Shown: positions 11,093 to 23,636 of the stretch, piece after piece
How the letters are laid out: each line of letters opens with the position of its first letter
Position numbering within the stretch: the stretch's first letter is position 1
Assembly (NCBI RefSeq): GCF_011075055.1
Contig: NW_025401163.1
Span: forward strand, 62,001-126,000
DNA from: Mangifera indica
Taxonomy: Eukaryota; Streptophyta; Magnoliopsida; Sapindales; Anacardiaceae
Direction: 5' to 3'
DNA: 64,000 bases
Program-made: the position numbers and the translations under genes
Notes under the pieces: model-generated
The model's database searches: none
Told to the model about the DNA's origin: nothing
What the model saw: the letters and a program-made list of their open reading frames with translations, nothing else

Positions 11093-12494
11093 GCCAAATG
11101 ATTGAAACTGTTTAGTGATCCTACTTTTCTACCATAGCCAACCACCTTCTGTAGATGAGAACACCAGAACAAACAAATGATGACTATCATATTACGAGGG
11201 CAATCATATTCCTTTCAAGCAAGAAAAAGGTTTAGTTCTTAACCACCAAAACTCATGTTCGTAAACTAATTATGAACATCATCAGTCACATTGTTTTATA
11301 AAGGAGAGAGGATGTGAACTTACACAAGCTAAAAGGATTGAGACAGAGCATTGACATCAACAACCACCTTCTATGCTTTGACCACAAAGCTGGACATATA
11401 GAATGCATTCCATTCTGAAAAACAAAAAATAAAAAATAAAAATAAACCAGAACTTTCTTTCCATAACTTTCTTTTCATCCTATATCCAACAATCATAATT
11501 GGAAAATATCACTGTTATCCTGCCATGTATTCGTCTCGTTCAATTATGTTTCATTATCACCAATGATTGGTGAAGCTGTTAGTGGGTCGTGGCTCACAGG
11601 TGTCTTTTTCTTTGGTGCTTCAAATTTTCAGTTTCTCACCATTTTTAGAATGACGTGTTGCTTCAATTATTTTTCACAGGAATTTTATTCAATCACATGT
11701 GCTTCAATTATTTTTAAAAGTTTCTCACTATTTTAATTATTTTACATTGACACAAGATGCGTTGTAGAGATGTCTTCCATTGGCACAGGATGCTTTTCAA
11801 AGTTGCAAAGAAATAGTTACAAAGAAAAAGAAAAAAAGAGAGAAAATCACTTCGCATAGGTTATGTTAAGAGGGTATTATGAAAAAATAGATTAGTGTTA
11901 TAGTATTTTTGTTAAGTGTTTGTAATAAGTAGTATATATGTATATATAGTTTTAAAATCCTATAGAGGATAAATATTTAAAATTTTAAAATCTTATAAAT
12001 AAATAAGAATTTAAATAATAAGTCTTGTTTGATTAAGAATCGTCGTTGCCACAAACATTAAAATATTCTTGCCGGCCGGCCAACCACCAGACAAGAAATT
12101 AAATAGAAAATCGACTGATCTAAAGTTTGGTCAATTATTTGTTTTTTTATAGTGTCGTCACTCCAGCCTAAATCTTAAATTATAAATTATTATCTTAACT
12201 TATATGAATAAATTTATACCATTTATTGTATATGTATAATTTTGTTATTTGGTTTTTGTATGCTTGATTTTAGAGATTATATTATTAAAAATATTATTTT
12301 TAATAAATGTTTTTTGATAATAATGAGTTCTATCTGAATTGAATCTTTATATTGAGCAGAAATTAACTATATTAAATAGGATAAATCTCAGATTCAGTGA
12401 TTGATCTCACAATCATTAAATCAGATAAGTTAAAAGTTTGATTTTGATATATCGTTAAAAAAGACTTGAATTTATAAATTTTTATACATGAAAC
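11093..12494. other. Block A continuation plus unique AT-rich spacer, no gene
   Basis: 11093-12195 aligns with 50909-51985. 12196-12494 is AT-rich and not found in block B. No protein-like frame. Confidence 0.7.
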
Positions 12495-13289
12495 CAAGGT
12501 TTTCAAAACTGGATCAGGATAAAAACCGTTTTAAGTATTGGTTTCGGTCAGACTGGTTGAACTTTTTGAATTGGTCGGTTGGACCGGAATTACAGTTTAG
12601 TCATAAAATCTGTATGTGTACGTTGTTGTTTTGCTTACTGCTTCCCATACAAATACTCTTTAATTCTTATACGTTAAGAAAGAACAAAGTGGAAGCCCTT
12701 ATTAATTAAAACTCTTTTCTTTGAATAGAGAGAAGAGAAGAAAGAAGGAATAACCATCATTAATCTCTATTATAATCCCTAACATCTCTCTTTTATATAT
12801 ATTTTCAGTCATTCGGAAGTGGGAAAGAAGAAAAACTAACTTTGCATAAAAAATCTAATATATGCATTCAAAGTTAAATATTGTAATAACAACTAACTTT
12901 GCATCAAAACAAAATATATGTATTAAACAAATCCAATTCTACAAACACATGCACTATTAATAATTGAACACAACCAAATCAAAAATCTAATCTATGCATT
13001 AAATAAAATATAAAATCAACCAACCAACATAACCATTATTAAACAAACAATATTCAATTCCACATTTAACAAAATATATCAAAAACATAATTTATTTAAC
13101 ATAAAATTTAATAAATGAACAATTAGTCATTCTTCATTATCACTAATGATAAAAGATCATGTCATCACTTCTGTTGCACATTCTATCAATTGTTCATCTT
13201 TTACACTATCTTCTTCAATAGTATTATTTATAAAATTTATAATTGAACATTTTATTTTCTTTCAGTTTAAAAAAGCAATCATTTATATA

Positions 13290-15807
13290 AGAGTGTAAAT
13301 ATTTGTATAAGTACTAAAAAAATGTTTTTACCTGGGAAATTATGTGATAAATCATAATTTGTTGGATCATTATTGATGGGAATAGATCCCTCTCCATAAA
13401 GCATTTGATCTAATTCATCTATATTAAATTCACCAAACTCCTCTTCCTCGTCTACTATCCAAAAGTCTGTTTTATCGATACTTTCATAATCAATTGGATC
13501 AAAATTTGATTTCTTGTAACATAACCTAATAAATAGCCAAAATGATAAAAAGTAAATAATTAAAAGATTAAAGAGCACTATACCAATAGCCATTAAATAT
13601 AGGGCACAATCATATGTAAAGTTGTAAATAATCATTAAATATGATAAAATAGTTTAAATAAAAATATTTATAAGTGTAATGAAACATAATTGATAATTGT
13701 GTTATCTATTTTGCAATCGTAAGTTATAATGGATAAAAACAAAATCGTTTACATGTTGATGCTCCAATCTATTTCTCTTCTTAGTGTGTATGCATTCAAA
13801 AACACTCCAATTACGCTCACAGTCTGAAGATGTTGAAGTTTGACTAAGAATTTTAATTGCAAACTTCTATAAATTGGGAGTATTGTACCCATATATTCTC
13901 CACCATTCATCTAATACAAAATAACATGTAAATAATTATGTAATAGAATTTTATAAATTAGAAAAAGAATCGAGACATAAGAAACATATAGATTAAATTC
14001 ATGTCAGGTTGTGTGGTTTTACATGTTTCAATAGCAAGCTAACGTGAGAAACTCCCTTCACATTCACGAAACATTCTGCTCTCTTCTACTAACTTCGCCT
14101 TACTAACATTAAACATATATGTTTTACTCTCAACAACATCTAGAAAACCCTAAAATATCTCAATTTTTGCAAAAAGATTCACGATCATACTGCAATGCAG
14201 GATTCAAGTAATACGCAGCTGCATGAATACCTCGACGCAATGTCTTATCCCACCTCAACTTGATTATTTGAGTATAAGGCTTGTAGAATTTCTTTTTATT
14301 TTTAAACAACTTCTTTATCCTCAATCTAGCTCTACATATTCCATCATAGATATATCCCAATGAAGGTCTTTCATTTGAGTCTACAATATGAAGCAAACGC
14401 ATCAATGATCCTACAACTTTTACAATTATACCCATTTCGTTCCAAAAATCATTATTTAGAATTATAATCACAATCTCTTTGCCTTGATTATTCTTTGCAT
14501 ATCTAGAATTAATCAAAAACCTGTTAGTGACCATCACTTGTAAGTCATGCTTATGCTCAAAAAGACTTTGCAATGCGTTGAAAGTCGTAGCAAATCGGAT
14601 TGCACCAGGCCGTATAATTTCTCTCCATCCTTCTCTCTTTCTCAACCAAGCTATCAATAATGTATGATTATAAATGAACTTTGTCACAAGAGATGCAAAT
14701 TTGGAAATTTTAATAATGTGATCCTTTTCACCAATATCTTTCAAAATCAAATTGATACAGTGTGCTGCACAAGGTGACCAAGCAATATTTTTATATTTTT
14801 CAGACAATAATCCTTCAGCTGCTTTGTAATTAGCTCCATTATCAGTCACAAAATGGACAATACTCTTAGGCCCAACCCATAATACTATTTCCTCAAACAA
14901 CCTAAATAATGTGTCCTCCCCCTTTACAACACTAGATGCATATACTAATTTGATAAAACAAATCCCTTTTGGATAATATACTAAAAAATTTATCAGTGAC
15001 CTACTAGAAATATTTGTCCAACCATCAGCCATAAGTGTACAACCAACTTCTTCCCAATTTTTTTTATAACTATCAATAAGTAATTGCACTTCCTTCTTTG
15101 AATCATTTAACAAATTCACTCGTGCTTCATGATATGTCGACTGCTTATATCCAGGCCCAATTGCAGTAATGGCATCTAACATAGGTTGGAAATAAATAGA
15201 ATTTAATGCATTAAGAGGGATGTAAGCATCATATAAAAACCTCACAATACCATATCGGCTCTCCATTTGGCTTCTTTTCTAGCCAAAACACTCTTTATTG
15301 AAGGTTGAGTCCCATTAGTAGTCCTTGGAGCAAAAAAATCCCCAACGCCAATCGGTCTTTTTCTTTTTGAATCATTTGTAAGTCTAATTTATTTTCCAGA
15401 AGACCCAATACAAGTATTACCTTCAGTCATGTTCATAGGAAGAGATAACTCTTCAAATTCTTTAATTATAATATCACCCTCAAATAGAGGTATAGTAGCA
15501 CCAAAAGGAGTTGCATGCGTACGAAATTCTTGTTTTTCTTTATTTTTCGTTGCAATCTCATCTAATGCATTAACCATTTGATATCTAACATCATGAGGAA
15601 CTTTAGTGCATGGACCAACATCCCCTTTTTTTCAGGTCAAATGCTGCTTCATTCTATATATCCTACTGCCTCTAGTTGTCTTACCACAATATAAACACTT
15701 CAACATCTTCTTTTTATTCTCATCTATACTCTCAAAAACATGTGCCTAAGTATATCACCTTTCACTCGACATGGTGTTGAAGAAACTTCAGATCCAGATG
15801 AGGACAT
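13290..15807 (-). pseudogene. hAT transposase (BED finger, DUF659, dimerisation region), disrupted
   Basis: Reading on the minus strand, a start at 15807 gives MSSSGSEVSSTPCRVKGD. A frameshift leads into a BED-finger-like CLYCGKTTRGSRIYRMKQHL, broken by an in-frame stop before the second metal-ligand pair. The longest intact piece (15266-14160, 368 codons) holds DUF659 with LMADGWTN and HFVTDNGANY, the first two acidic positions of the hAT core, and the CAAHCINL word. Downstream pieces carry EWWRIYG, the SSDCERNWSVF dimerisation motif and the acidic tail DFWIVDEEEEFGE (about 13480). Stops at about 15389, 14160 and within the dimerisation region mean no functional transposase. Introns may separate some pieces. 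Confidence 0.88.
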
Positions 15808-15861
15808 ACTCCCACTTTATTTATCTGTTGCATATAAAAATAACAATAAAATCAAAATACC

Positions 15862-15862
15862 A

Positions 15863-15901
<39 letters not shown>
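15862..15901. repeat. (AT)n microsatellite
   Basis: About 40 bp of uninterrupted AT dinucleotide inside the hAT element, just upstream of the transposase start. Confidence 0.9.
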
Positions 15902-15903
<2 letters not shown>

Positions 15904-15949
15904 TTTAATATAAAATATATATTGAGCATTTAAAATAAAAACTTTTATA

Positions 15950-15993
15950 AACCCTAAACTCTAAACCTCAAACCCTAAACCCTAAACCTTAAA
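15950..15993. repeat. Short telomere-like motif run
   Basis: Degenerate CCCTAAA words: accctaaact, ctaaacctca, aaccctaaac, cctaaacctt. About five units; an interstitial stretch within the hAT 5' region, too short and impure to be a telomere. Confidence 0.7.
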
Positions 15994-17199
15994 GTATAAC
16001 TTTTAATTTTAAAATTTAATATCATCAATATTTGTTATGTGAAAGTCAAATACTCAAAAACTCATAATCACTTTTATTATTTAATTCAACTATAGAATTT
16101 CAACATACGTAACTCCATACATTCATTCTAAATAACAATATTCATAATTTGATCACAACACATATCTCCATACATTCGTAATTTGAATTTCAATATTTAT
16201 TATTTATAATAATATTCGTTATAAATTGTTATATATTAGTTCATTATATGTAAATAGGGTATCACAGAAGACTGATATTCAACTTTCAAATTCTTAGAAA
16301 CTAACCACATTACGAATGAAATACATTCAATCCAGACATTCAATACAAATGCATAATAAAATTATAAATTCGTAATATAAAATTACAAATTAATAATAAG
16401 TCAATTAATATTTTCTAATTGAGAATTTATATTTGTTTATATAAATTGACCTATTATATTATATAAACCAAGGATCACTCCCTTGTTTCAATTCAATTTT
16501 TATCTTTTTATATTGTTTCAGTTCGCTTCACTGTACAAACATAAACTCATAACATGCAGTTTTAAATTTGAAACTTTCAAAAGTTTTCACAGCCTTAAGC
16601 AATTGATCCACCAAAGAGTTTACAAGGCCTTACAAAACACCAGCTTCCCGTCATTGCCTGAGAAGTCGTCGGTCACAACAACAATGGAAACTCACCGTCG
16701 TCAGCCATCATCTGATGACGGCGAGTTTGCCGTGAAATTTACAAATATAGTCGTGAAACTGCTGCCTTGTGAGCCTGCAAACAAACACCCTTTGGCGATA
16801 GCGTCGTCATATTTAAATTGTCGTTGGCAAGGAACAGGAAATTCGTCGGCTGTAGCAACTGAGAACTACGTCTGCGTGCACTGCAAGGAAGAGGAAAAAA
16901 GAAAAATAGTGTTTTATATGCAGCCAACAGCAGTCCAACCCGATTTCTGCCCCAAAACGGGTTTGCCTTCAACAGAACTCGACTACAGTGTCGGTTCACG
17001 GACCAACCGATTCAACCGACTAGTCCGATTTGGTTTTTAAATCCTTGCGTGAAACATCATTTTTTACCACTGAAGTTATCTTTGTTGGTATTTTTAATAA
17101 AATTATATATGTACATTTTTTAATACATAAATAGATATATAGATGATAAGTCATCATATTATTAAGGGATTTTAAATTAATGAAAAGTTAATACCCATT

Positions 17200-18836
17200 T
17201 ACATAATAATACATTATATATATATATCCGTTTATATACTTATATATGTATGACATTCCTCTATTATTTTATTTTTTTCATAAATTATTTTAATTTTCAT
17301 ATATTTCAATTGATTCTTTAAAAATAAAATTTATTTTCTTTGAATTATATCCAGCTCAATTCTAAGGTTTTATCGTAAATTACAAGTCTCCCCATCTAAC
17401 TAATTTCATTTTCTCCGTATGCACATCCCCTTATGATATACCAAATATTATACAACTCTCAAACTTTGAGCAAGTTTATGTATACATATTTTTAGTATAT
17501 AATTTAAATATGTAAATGAGATATCATCATATAATTGAGTATTACTATATTAGTCGAATCATGTATCATATCATGTATCGAAAACCTAATTTTTTTTATC
17601 ATGTATCGAGTATTATATCATATCATATAATATGATTTTCAAAAAATAGAATAATACAGTTTTTAAAAGAATTTTAATTGACACATTATCATTATAAAAA
17701 TATCAAAAATACTATTGAAAATTTAAAATTTCTCTTATATATTTGTATTACTCAATCATTTTCTTTAAAAAAGTGTATCACTTCATATCGATAATATGTA
17801 TCATATCGTAGGATACATATTATATTGTATAATATATCTACTATATAGTATTAATTTGATATATATAATGATACATATTTTTTTTTTATCTATATCATAT
17901 GATACATATTGTGTATTATAAGATACTGATAACTATAAGTGTTACTTTATTGTTGATTCAAAATCATCCAATCATATAAAAATATATTATCTGTATACCT
18001 AAATTATATACTAAAAATATAAACACATAATTTTATTGCTTAAACTTTTTACTAGTGTATTGTAATAAAATATGTTTAATTTCTCAATTATTGAAGGATA
18101 ATACTATTAATAACTACGAGATAATACAAGACAAGTTTTATTGATATAAGTTGAAAATTAAAATTGGTCCAAGATGCTAGGGTTTCTCATGATTGGTTAG
18201 CTGGTTGACAAGAATTGTGAGGGAGGACTAAATATCATTGAAGATTAGTTTACTATTGTTATTTTTAGATTATTTTAACTTTAAAACATTGTCGAAATTG
18301 AGTGCTTGAATTTACCTTAAACTAGTGTTTCCTTTTGAAACTCTTCAAAACCAAGTTTGATTTAATATGGGTAGAAAGATGAATGGACATCGGAAAAATA
18401 TTGTTTTTGTCCGGAGCAAACTATAAAGTTTTAGAGGTGTTTCATTTTTTATTGTTCATTTTTATCTTATACTTAATAAAATTGTGAACGACTTTTGGAG
18501 CAGGGCTGTTCAACATTGAATAACTTATGAAACAACGTTCCTTTTTCGTGAACAAGCATTGATGAATCGACGTTCACTTCTTTTTTTAATTAAAAAATGC
18601 CAAAAAAGCAAACCAAAATCATAATTGATAAACCTATTAATTGGTTTTTTATTCAATTTCATCTATTTTGGTTGAAATAATATTATGAGTATAATTTTAT
18701 GTAAAAATAACATCGTATCATCATGTAATTAGATAATTAAAAATAAAAAATAAAAAAATATCTAATTACGTAATGATTTATTAATATTTATATATATAAT
18801 TCTATACATAATTTTACTGTTTGATTTGATTTGTCT
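17200..18836. repeat. Local repeat, copy A
   Basis: Aligns with 51990-53190 (B), 28470-32580 with insertions (C) and parts of 33170-35060 (D). Landmarks: 'gatccaagatgctagggtttctc', 'ggacatcggaaaaatatt', 'gttcaacattgaat', 'gaacaagcattgatgaatcg', and the end 'tttgatttgtctagcagcccct'. No coding content. An embedded copy of the palindromic MITE family occupies about 18684-18832. I cannot tell whether the repeat is a transposon or a repeatedly duplicated chromosomal segment. Confidence 0.8.
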
Positions 18837-18847
18837 AGCAGCCCCTA

Positions 18848-19240
18848 ACGATAACGAAAATGTAGCTACAAGAAAAAATCCAGAGGGTCTAAAAGCGTGC
18901 CACGTAAGAGTGCCGAGGAAGAACGCTGTGGCAATTCCTGAAGTAGACAAACCAGAAAGCAAAATCGGAGAGCTTAAGACGAAGATCACGATGTTCTCAG
19001 CAAAGCAGACTGTGACGTGGAAGCATCTGATTGCATCAAGCTCATGGCCTCCGATACCGCGCTCCCTGTATCGATGGAACAGCACGGCTGTCCGAATTGA
19101 CAACATTTTATTGTGATTTAAGTTGTAACTAAAGTTAGTGTTTTTGCAGTTGAGAAGAGTGAATTTGGATTTGTGGAATTTCTGGAGAAAATTCGAATGT
19201 CAGAACAGTACAGAAGGAACCGGAGGAGATTTGATGACAT
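18848..19240 (-). pseudogene. VTE6: VTE6 / DUF92 (TMEM19-like) first-exon fragment
   Basis: A start at 19240 gives MSSNLLRFLLYCSDIRIFSR, basic and hydroxyl-rich like a plastid transit peptide. After an in-frame stop the same frame continues GSAVSEAMSLMQS...SALL. A one-base loss shifts to NIVIFVLSSPILLSGLSTSG and FFLGTLTWHAF.PSGFFLVAT, the first membrane segments of the DUF92 family (plant VTE6, phytyl-phosphate kinase of tocopherol synthesis in the chloroplast; family match from memory). Another base is missing near FFLVAT. Homology stops abruptly at 18848, where the local repeat begins, so the rest of the gene is absent. At least one stop and two frameshifts make this a dead fragment. It is clearly less AT-rich than its surroundings. 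Confidence 0.72.
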
Positions 19241-20504
19241 TTTTTGTTGGATTATAGAATTCGTGAGAGTCACGCGTGACGAGAAATGAGATTGGTTCAG
19301 ATTCCGGGGTTCGGAGGTTTGACTTTGTCACGGGTTGCGTTCAAAATTCCCGGTTTAATTTGTTTAATAGATCTCTTTAGGTTTAGTTTAATTCAAAATC
19401 ACTCAATTACATAATAACACATATTGAGTATATACTCAAAATAGATAAATATATTTTTCTTGATATCTTTATTATAGTAGATTCGATCAAATCAATAAGT
19501 TGAAACTCGAATTTAACTCAAAAATAATTTAACCTTATATTTGATCCAAATCAACTCAAATTTGAATATTCGGATTGACTTTGAATTTGTCTTTATAATG
19601 AAGAGTACCACCTAAACAGTTTACTCTGATTTAGTTCGTTTCATTTAAGAGTGAATTCAAACTCAAATCACTTAGATCAAATCTAAATTATCATTTTAAT
19701 CCCTCAACTCTTTCTATCAAATGACATTCATCCCTTTGCATTCCATGTACACCAATCGTTTTCATTCTATAACTTCTTTGTTATAATGGCAATTAATTCC
19801 CCTTCTTATGAATTTAATTTACCATCAAACATTTGATATCACAAAGTTTTTGGGAGTCCTTTATATCATGAATAAATAAGAAAATATCACTTTTTTTTTC
19901 TTATGTTCTTTCCTTGTGCATCTTCTTCTTATATTCTTTATATTTCATTGATAAATACATCTATAGGTTAGGTTAGGCCATGACATGACTTATTTTGGTG
20001 CAGCCCCTCAAGCTCACGGATTGTGTCAAGCTAAGACCAGCAAATTTGTAAATTATACTTGTTCAAAAGCAAAATCCAGAAAATGACAATAACGCCCTTT
20101 TTGCAAGACCATGTAAAATTAATTATTTATATATTTTTTAATTTTTTAAATTTTTTAAATTTTTATGGGTTGGCTCACGGGCCTTTCCCACAAGCCCCAT
20201 GCATAGTTCGTCTAAATAATGGGTCTTCACATAATCCATAATTTTGTCAGTCATATGTACTATCATCCTCTTTCAAAGCATCTACAAATGAAGCATAACC
20301 TCCTTGTGCTAGTGACCTCCTCGGTGAAATAGATCGAAATCTCTTAACCTTATTTTTGCTTATGAGAAGTCTCTTTCCTCTGGTGCCTTGGCGTTGCTTT
20401 GGAAGGGTCAATTCTCATTTTCATTAGAGCAAATCCTACTATTTTAAACGTAAGATTTAAACTAATTGACAAAAATCTCAAGGTTATAGTACTATAGATC
20501 ATTA
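19241..20504. other. Intergenic, no gene seen
   Basis: Mixed AT-rich spacer. 19380-19680 contains repeated 'actcaaattt/gaattcaaactcaaat' words also seen near 35800-36200 and 37740-37960. Nothing protein-like. Confidence 0.5.
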
Positions 20505-21160
20505 AGAGTAATATTATGTATATATATTTTTAATACAAAATTTAGATATATAAATAATGTGTTATCACGTGATTGAATGTTACTTTATTTTAATTTAAAA
20601 TCATCAAATCACATAATAACATATTATTTATGTATCCAAATTGTGTACAAAAATATATATGTATAGTTTTATTAAAGGGAAAAGAGCAATATCATGCGTA
20701 CACACTTTTGGTACATAATTTGGAAACTCAAATGATATATCATCATATGATTGAGTGTTACTTTATTTTTATTTAAAATCATCCAATTATATAATGACAC
20801 ATCATTTGTATACCCAAATTATATATTAAAAATATATACACATAGTTTTATTAAAGGGGAAAGAACAATATTATGTATACACAATGATATGTCATCATAT
20901 GATTAGGTGTTACTTTATTTTTTATTCAAAATCATTTAATCACATTATGACACATCATTTATATATCCAAATTACGTATCAAAAATATATACACTATTTT
21001 ATTCAAGGGGAAATAGCAATATTATGTACACATATTTTTAGTACACAATTTAAATACACAAATAATATGTCATCATGTGATTATATGTTACTTTATTTTT
21101 TATTTAAAATTATCTAATTACATAATGACATCATTTATGTACTCATGTTATATATCAAAA
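20505..21160. repeat. Tandem array of a palindromic MITE, about four units of 160-175 bp
   Basis: Each unit reads roughly: 'aatattatgtatacatatttt' , 'aaatgatatgtcatcatatgattg', 'gttactttatttttatttaaaatcatc', 'aatcacataatgacacatcat', 'aaaaatatatacacatagttttatt'; left and right halves are near inverted repeats. Units are joined by 'aaaggggaaagaacaatatt'. Single dispersed copies lie at about 18684-18832, 21695-21858, 25018-25190, 34895-35036 and 53045-53170. Confidence 0.8.
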
Positions 21161-21694
21161 GTGCTTTCCTTGTTGTAAACAAACAAATACCCTTAGTTCT
21201 CTGTATCAATTATGAAAATTATGAGACATGTTGGAAAGATTTTCTATGTTTAGATAATAATTAATTCTCAATCATGTATGATAAAAACAGAAATATTTCT
21301 GAATTTCAAATCTTATATTTCACTATTTTATAATTTAATTACTACTGGTTCATGAAGTGACAAGAATTGCATATAAAATCTCATCCCAAGTACAGGAACA
21401 CCAGCAAGACACCAATGGCCACAGTCCTTCTGGCCAACAGGTCCATACACAGAAGGATGCCCATCGTTTCTAAACCGGGATAGTGTTGTTACATCCAGCA
21501 AACTCACTGGCTTCGACATTTTGCTCAATAGATCCTTCACGATGGCCACCGCAGGCAGTGGACCTGCCAGATATGTTGAACCACTTGCGGGCTGAGTTTG
21601 GTGCTTGCAGCTTGCTGAGGTCCCTTCATTCCACTCTTGCCCACTGGGATAAACCAATGGTATGAAAGAGTGAGATTACAATTCAAGAATAACA

Positions 21695-21858
21695 GTAAAA
21701 TATCGTGTACTCATTTTAAGTATATAAATAAATACACTTTTGATGTGTCATTAAATGATTGTGAATTAAAGATAAAGTAACATCCAATTATATGAGGATA
21801 CATCACATATATATTCATTTATATATTTAAAAATAGATATATATAACATTACTCATTA
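21695..21858. repeat. MITE of the palindromic family, in the last TBL intron
   Basis: Inverted halves around 'gtgtcattaaatgattg' and 'ccaattatatgaggatacatc', with AT-rich ends resembling the array units at 20505-21160. Confidence 0.65.
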
Positions 21859-22514
21859 ACTATTAAAGAGCCTACTTGTAGTGGGTAGGAGAAATGCCTT
21901 GATAGAAAACTTTGGTGATGGAAGGATCAATGGAAGAGTCAACCCATTTTGACCAAGTAGTAAGTCCCTTTTTGAGGGCAACCAATCGATCCATATATTT
22001 CTAAATGTTATTCCCTTCTTGAATATAGTCTCATCTGTCACATCAATTTGTATGGATACGTTAGTAAAATTTATTTATACATATAGTTTTATTTTTACTT
22101 AGAGATGGATTACGTATTTTTGTAGGGTTCTTGTATGGAGCCACCAACGATAAGTATTGAAGATGAGCATGTCATATCCTTTCCATGCATTGCCATTTTT
22201 AATTGAGTCGAGCTTGAGAACCCTCCCAATCTTTTCAATCACTAAATCTAATAGAAATGGTTTAAAATCTAATTTTATTGAAATGTCATAATCCTGCAAG
22301 TTTCACGTATACATTTGTTTAGACATCATCACTCAAATGTATCATATTATTCATAAATTTTAAATAAAAAAATTCCTCGTATAAACAATTATATTAAAAA
22401 TATTAATCCACAATTAAATTATGAAATATAGCTAAATCGATTATGAATAAATCATCTAATAGGTTAAAATTTTTCCCCATCAAGACGCATGCATATAATC
22501 TTACATATATACAA

Positions 22515-22889
22515 TGTTTTCAAAATGAGATCAAACGTTAACCCGTTGGAGGGGGTGGTCCAGTCTAATCAGTAGTCAGATCGGTTAGCTATTAAAAAAT
22601 AATATTTAAAATAACCTCATATAATTTGTCATTAATTATATAATACGACTTATTTTAATATCAAAATAAGTTTATGCAAATAAAATCATCTTATGTTAAC
22701 TAGGTTAAATCTATTTTTTTATCCAGTTCAATTAACTTAAATGATTTAAACGGTTTAAACCCCAAATCAATTTGCTCCAATTCGGTTTAACTGCAAAACT
22801 TGTTTTTAATTAAATCAAAATCGGTCTGGCTAACCGGTGATGATTAAACTGGTTAGACCGACCGCCTTAATCTAATTTTAAAAACCATA
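22515..22889. mobile_element. hAT-like MITE in a TBL intron
   Basis: About 375 bp. Left end 'tgttttcaaaatgagatc'; right end inverted 'tggtttttaaaattagatt'. Subterminal 'ggtggtccagtctaatcag' and 'ggttagaccgaccg' resemble subterminal text of the 12495-17047 hAT element. Target duplication not clear. Confidence 0.6.
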
Positions 22890-23636
22890 ATTATACATAC
22901 CGGTAAAGTGAAAGTAGAGAGACCATTTTGTACACCAAATGTGTAATTTGACTGAGGTACTGAAGCATAAAGCATGCAATTGAGTGACTGCCATTGATTC
23001 CTGCTCAGAGAGTCCCCCACGAACAGTATTTTCTTCCCTTCAAACCTCCTCACAAAATCTTGGCTATCGAATCTGCACTACAATTATTATTATGACATTA
23101 AAGAATTTTAATTTGTATGTAAAATCAGTGATGGATTCAAAGATATAATCCGAAGGGTTAAAATTGAATAAAAGAAAAATTATAAGAGATCAATCAAGAA
23201 ATGATGAAATTTAAAAAAGATAATGTAAAATTTTAAAAATTATTTTAATATTTTTAATATATTAAATTAGTAATTTTTTAAGACTAAAAGTATTAAAATA
23301 TTTATTTTTTATACAAAAAGGTAACTCAAAATTTTCAAACCTAAAAGAGTCAGATAACTCTTCTTAACCCCCAGTAAAATTGTGCATGAAAATATGATAA
23401 AACAAGAGCACCTTGGCAGTGAACAAGACGTGGGCTTCCATTTATATTTGAGATAGAGTTTATCCGGCCGACCATTTTTCTGGCAATCAATTTTTTTATT
23501 GATTGAACAACATGTTGAAGTGCTGCAAAGAGGATAAGATTCATCAGAAACCCAACTTCGTTGGAAGAAATCACGGCCGCCCACTTGATCAAAACCTGAT
23601 GAAATAGTGAAAACAAAAGCAAAAGAAATGATAGAG

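Larger units (their letters stand above)
1..12195. repeat. Segmental duplication block A
   Basis: Continuously alignable to 44858-51985 (block B), apart from insertions, from the kinase exons through about 5 kb of 3' flank. Shared landmarks include the text after the stop codon, the 'agagatctccatctcttc' minisatellite, the 'ttgggccg' segment near 3200 / 50290, and the 'ccaaatgattgaaactg' segment at 11094 / 50910. Alignment ends at 'taaattataaattatta' (about 12195 and 51985). Block A carries the Copia insertion, block B the solo LTR, so both post-date the duplication. Non-coding identity is high, with scattered substitutions and small indels. Confidence 0.93.
12495..17047 (-). mobile_element. 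hAT-superfamily DNA transposon, 4.55 kb, inactive
   Basis: Ends are imperfect inverted repeats: 'caaggttttcaaaact' on the left and, reading inward, 'caaggatttaaaaacc' on the right. An 8-bp target duplication flanks it with one mismatch (catgaaac at 12487-12494, cgtgaaac at 17048-17055), the hAT signature. The element encodes a BED/DUF659/dimerisation-type hAT transposase on the minus strand, now broken. It lies in a stretch absent from block B, so the exact empty site is not preserved there. Confidence 0.93.

Noticed and set aside
15950..15993. Possible telomere remnant
   Set aside because: Only about five degenerate CCCTAAA words inside a hAT element; such words are common in plant 5' leaders and transposons.
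20505..21160. CRISPR-like regular repeats
   Set aside because: Units are contiguous palindromic MITE copies with no variable spacers, in a plant nuclear context.
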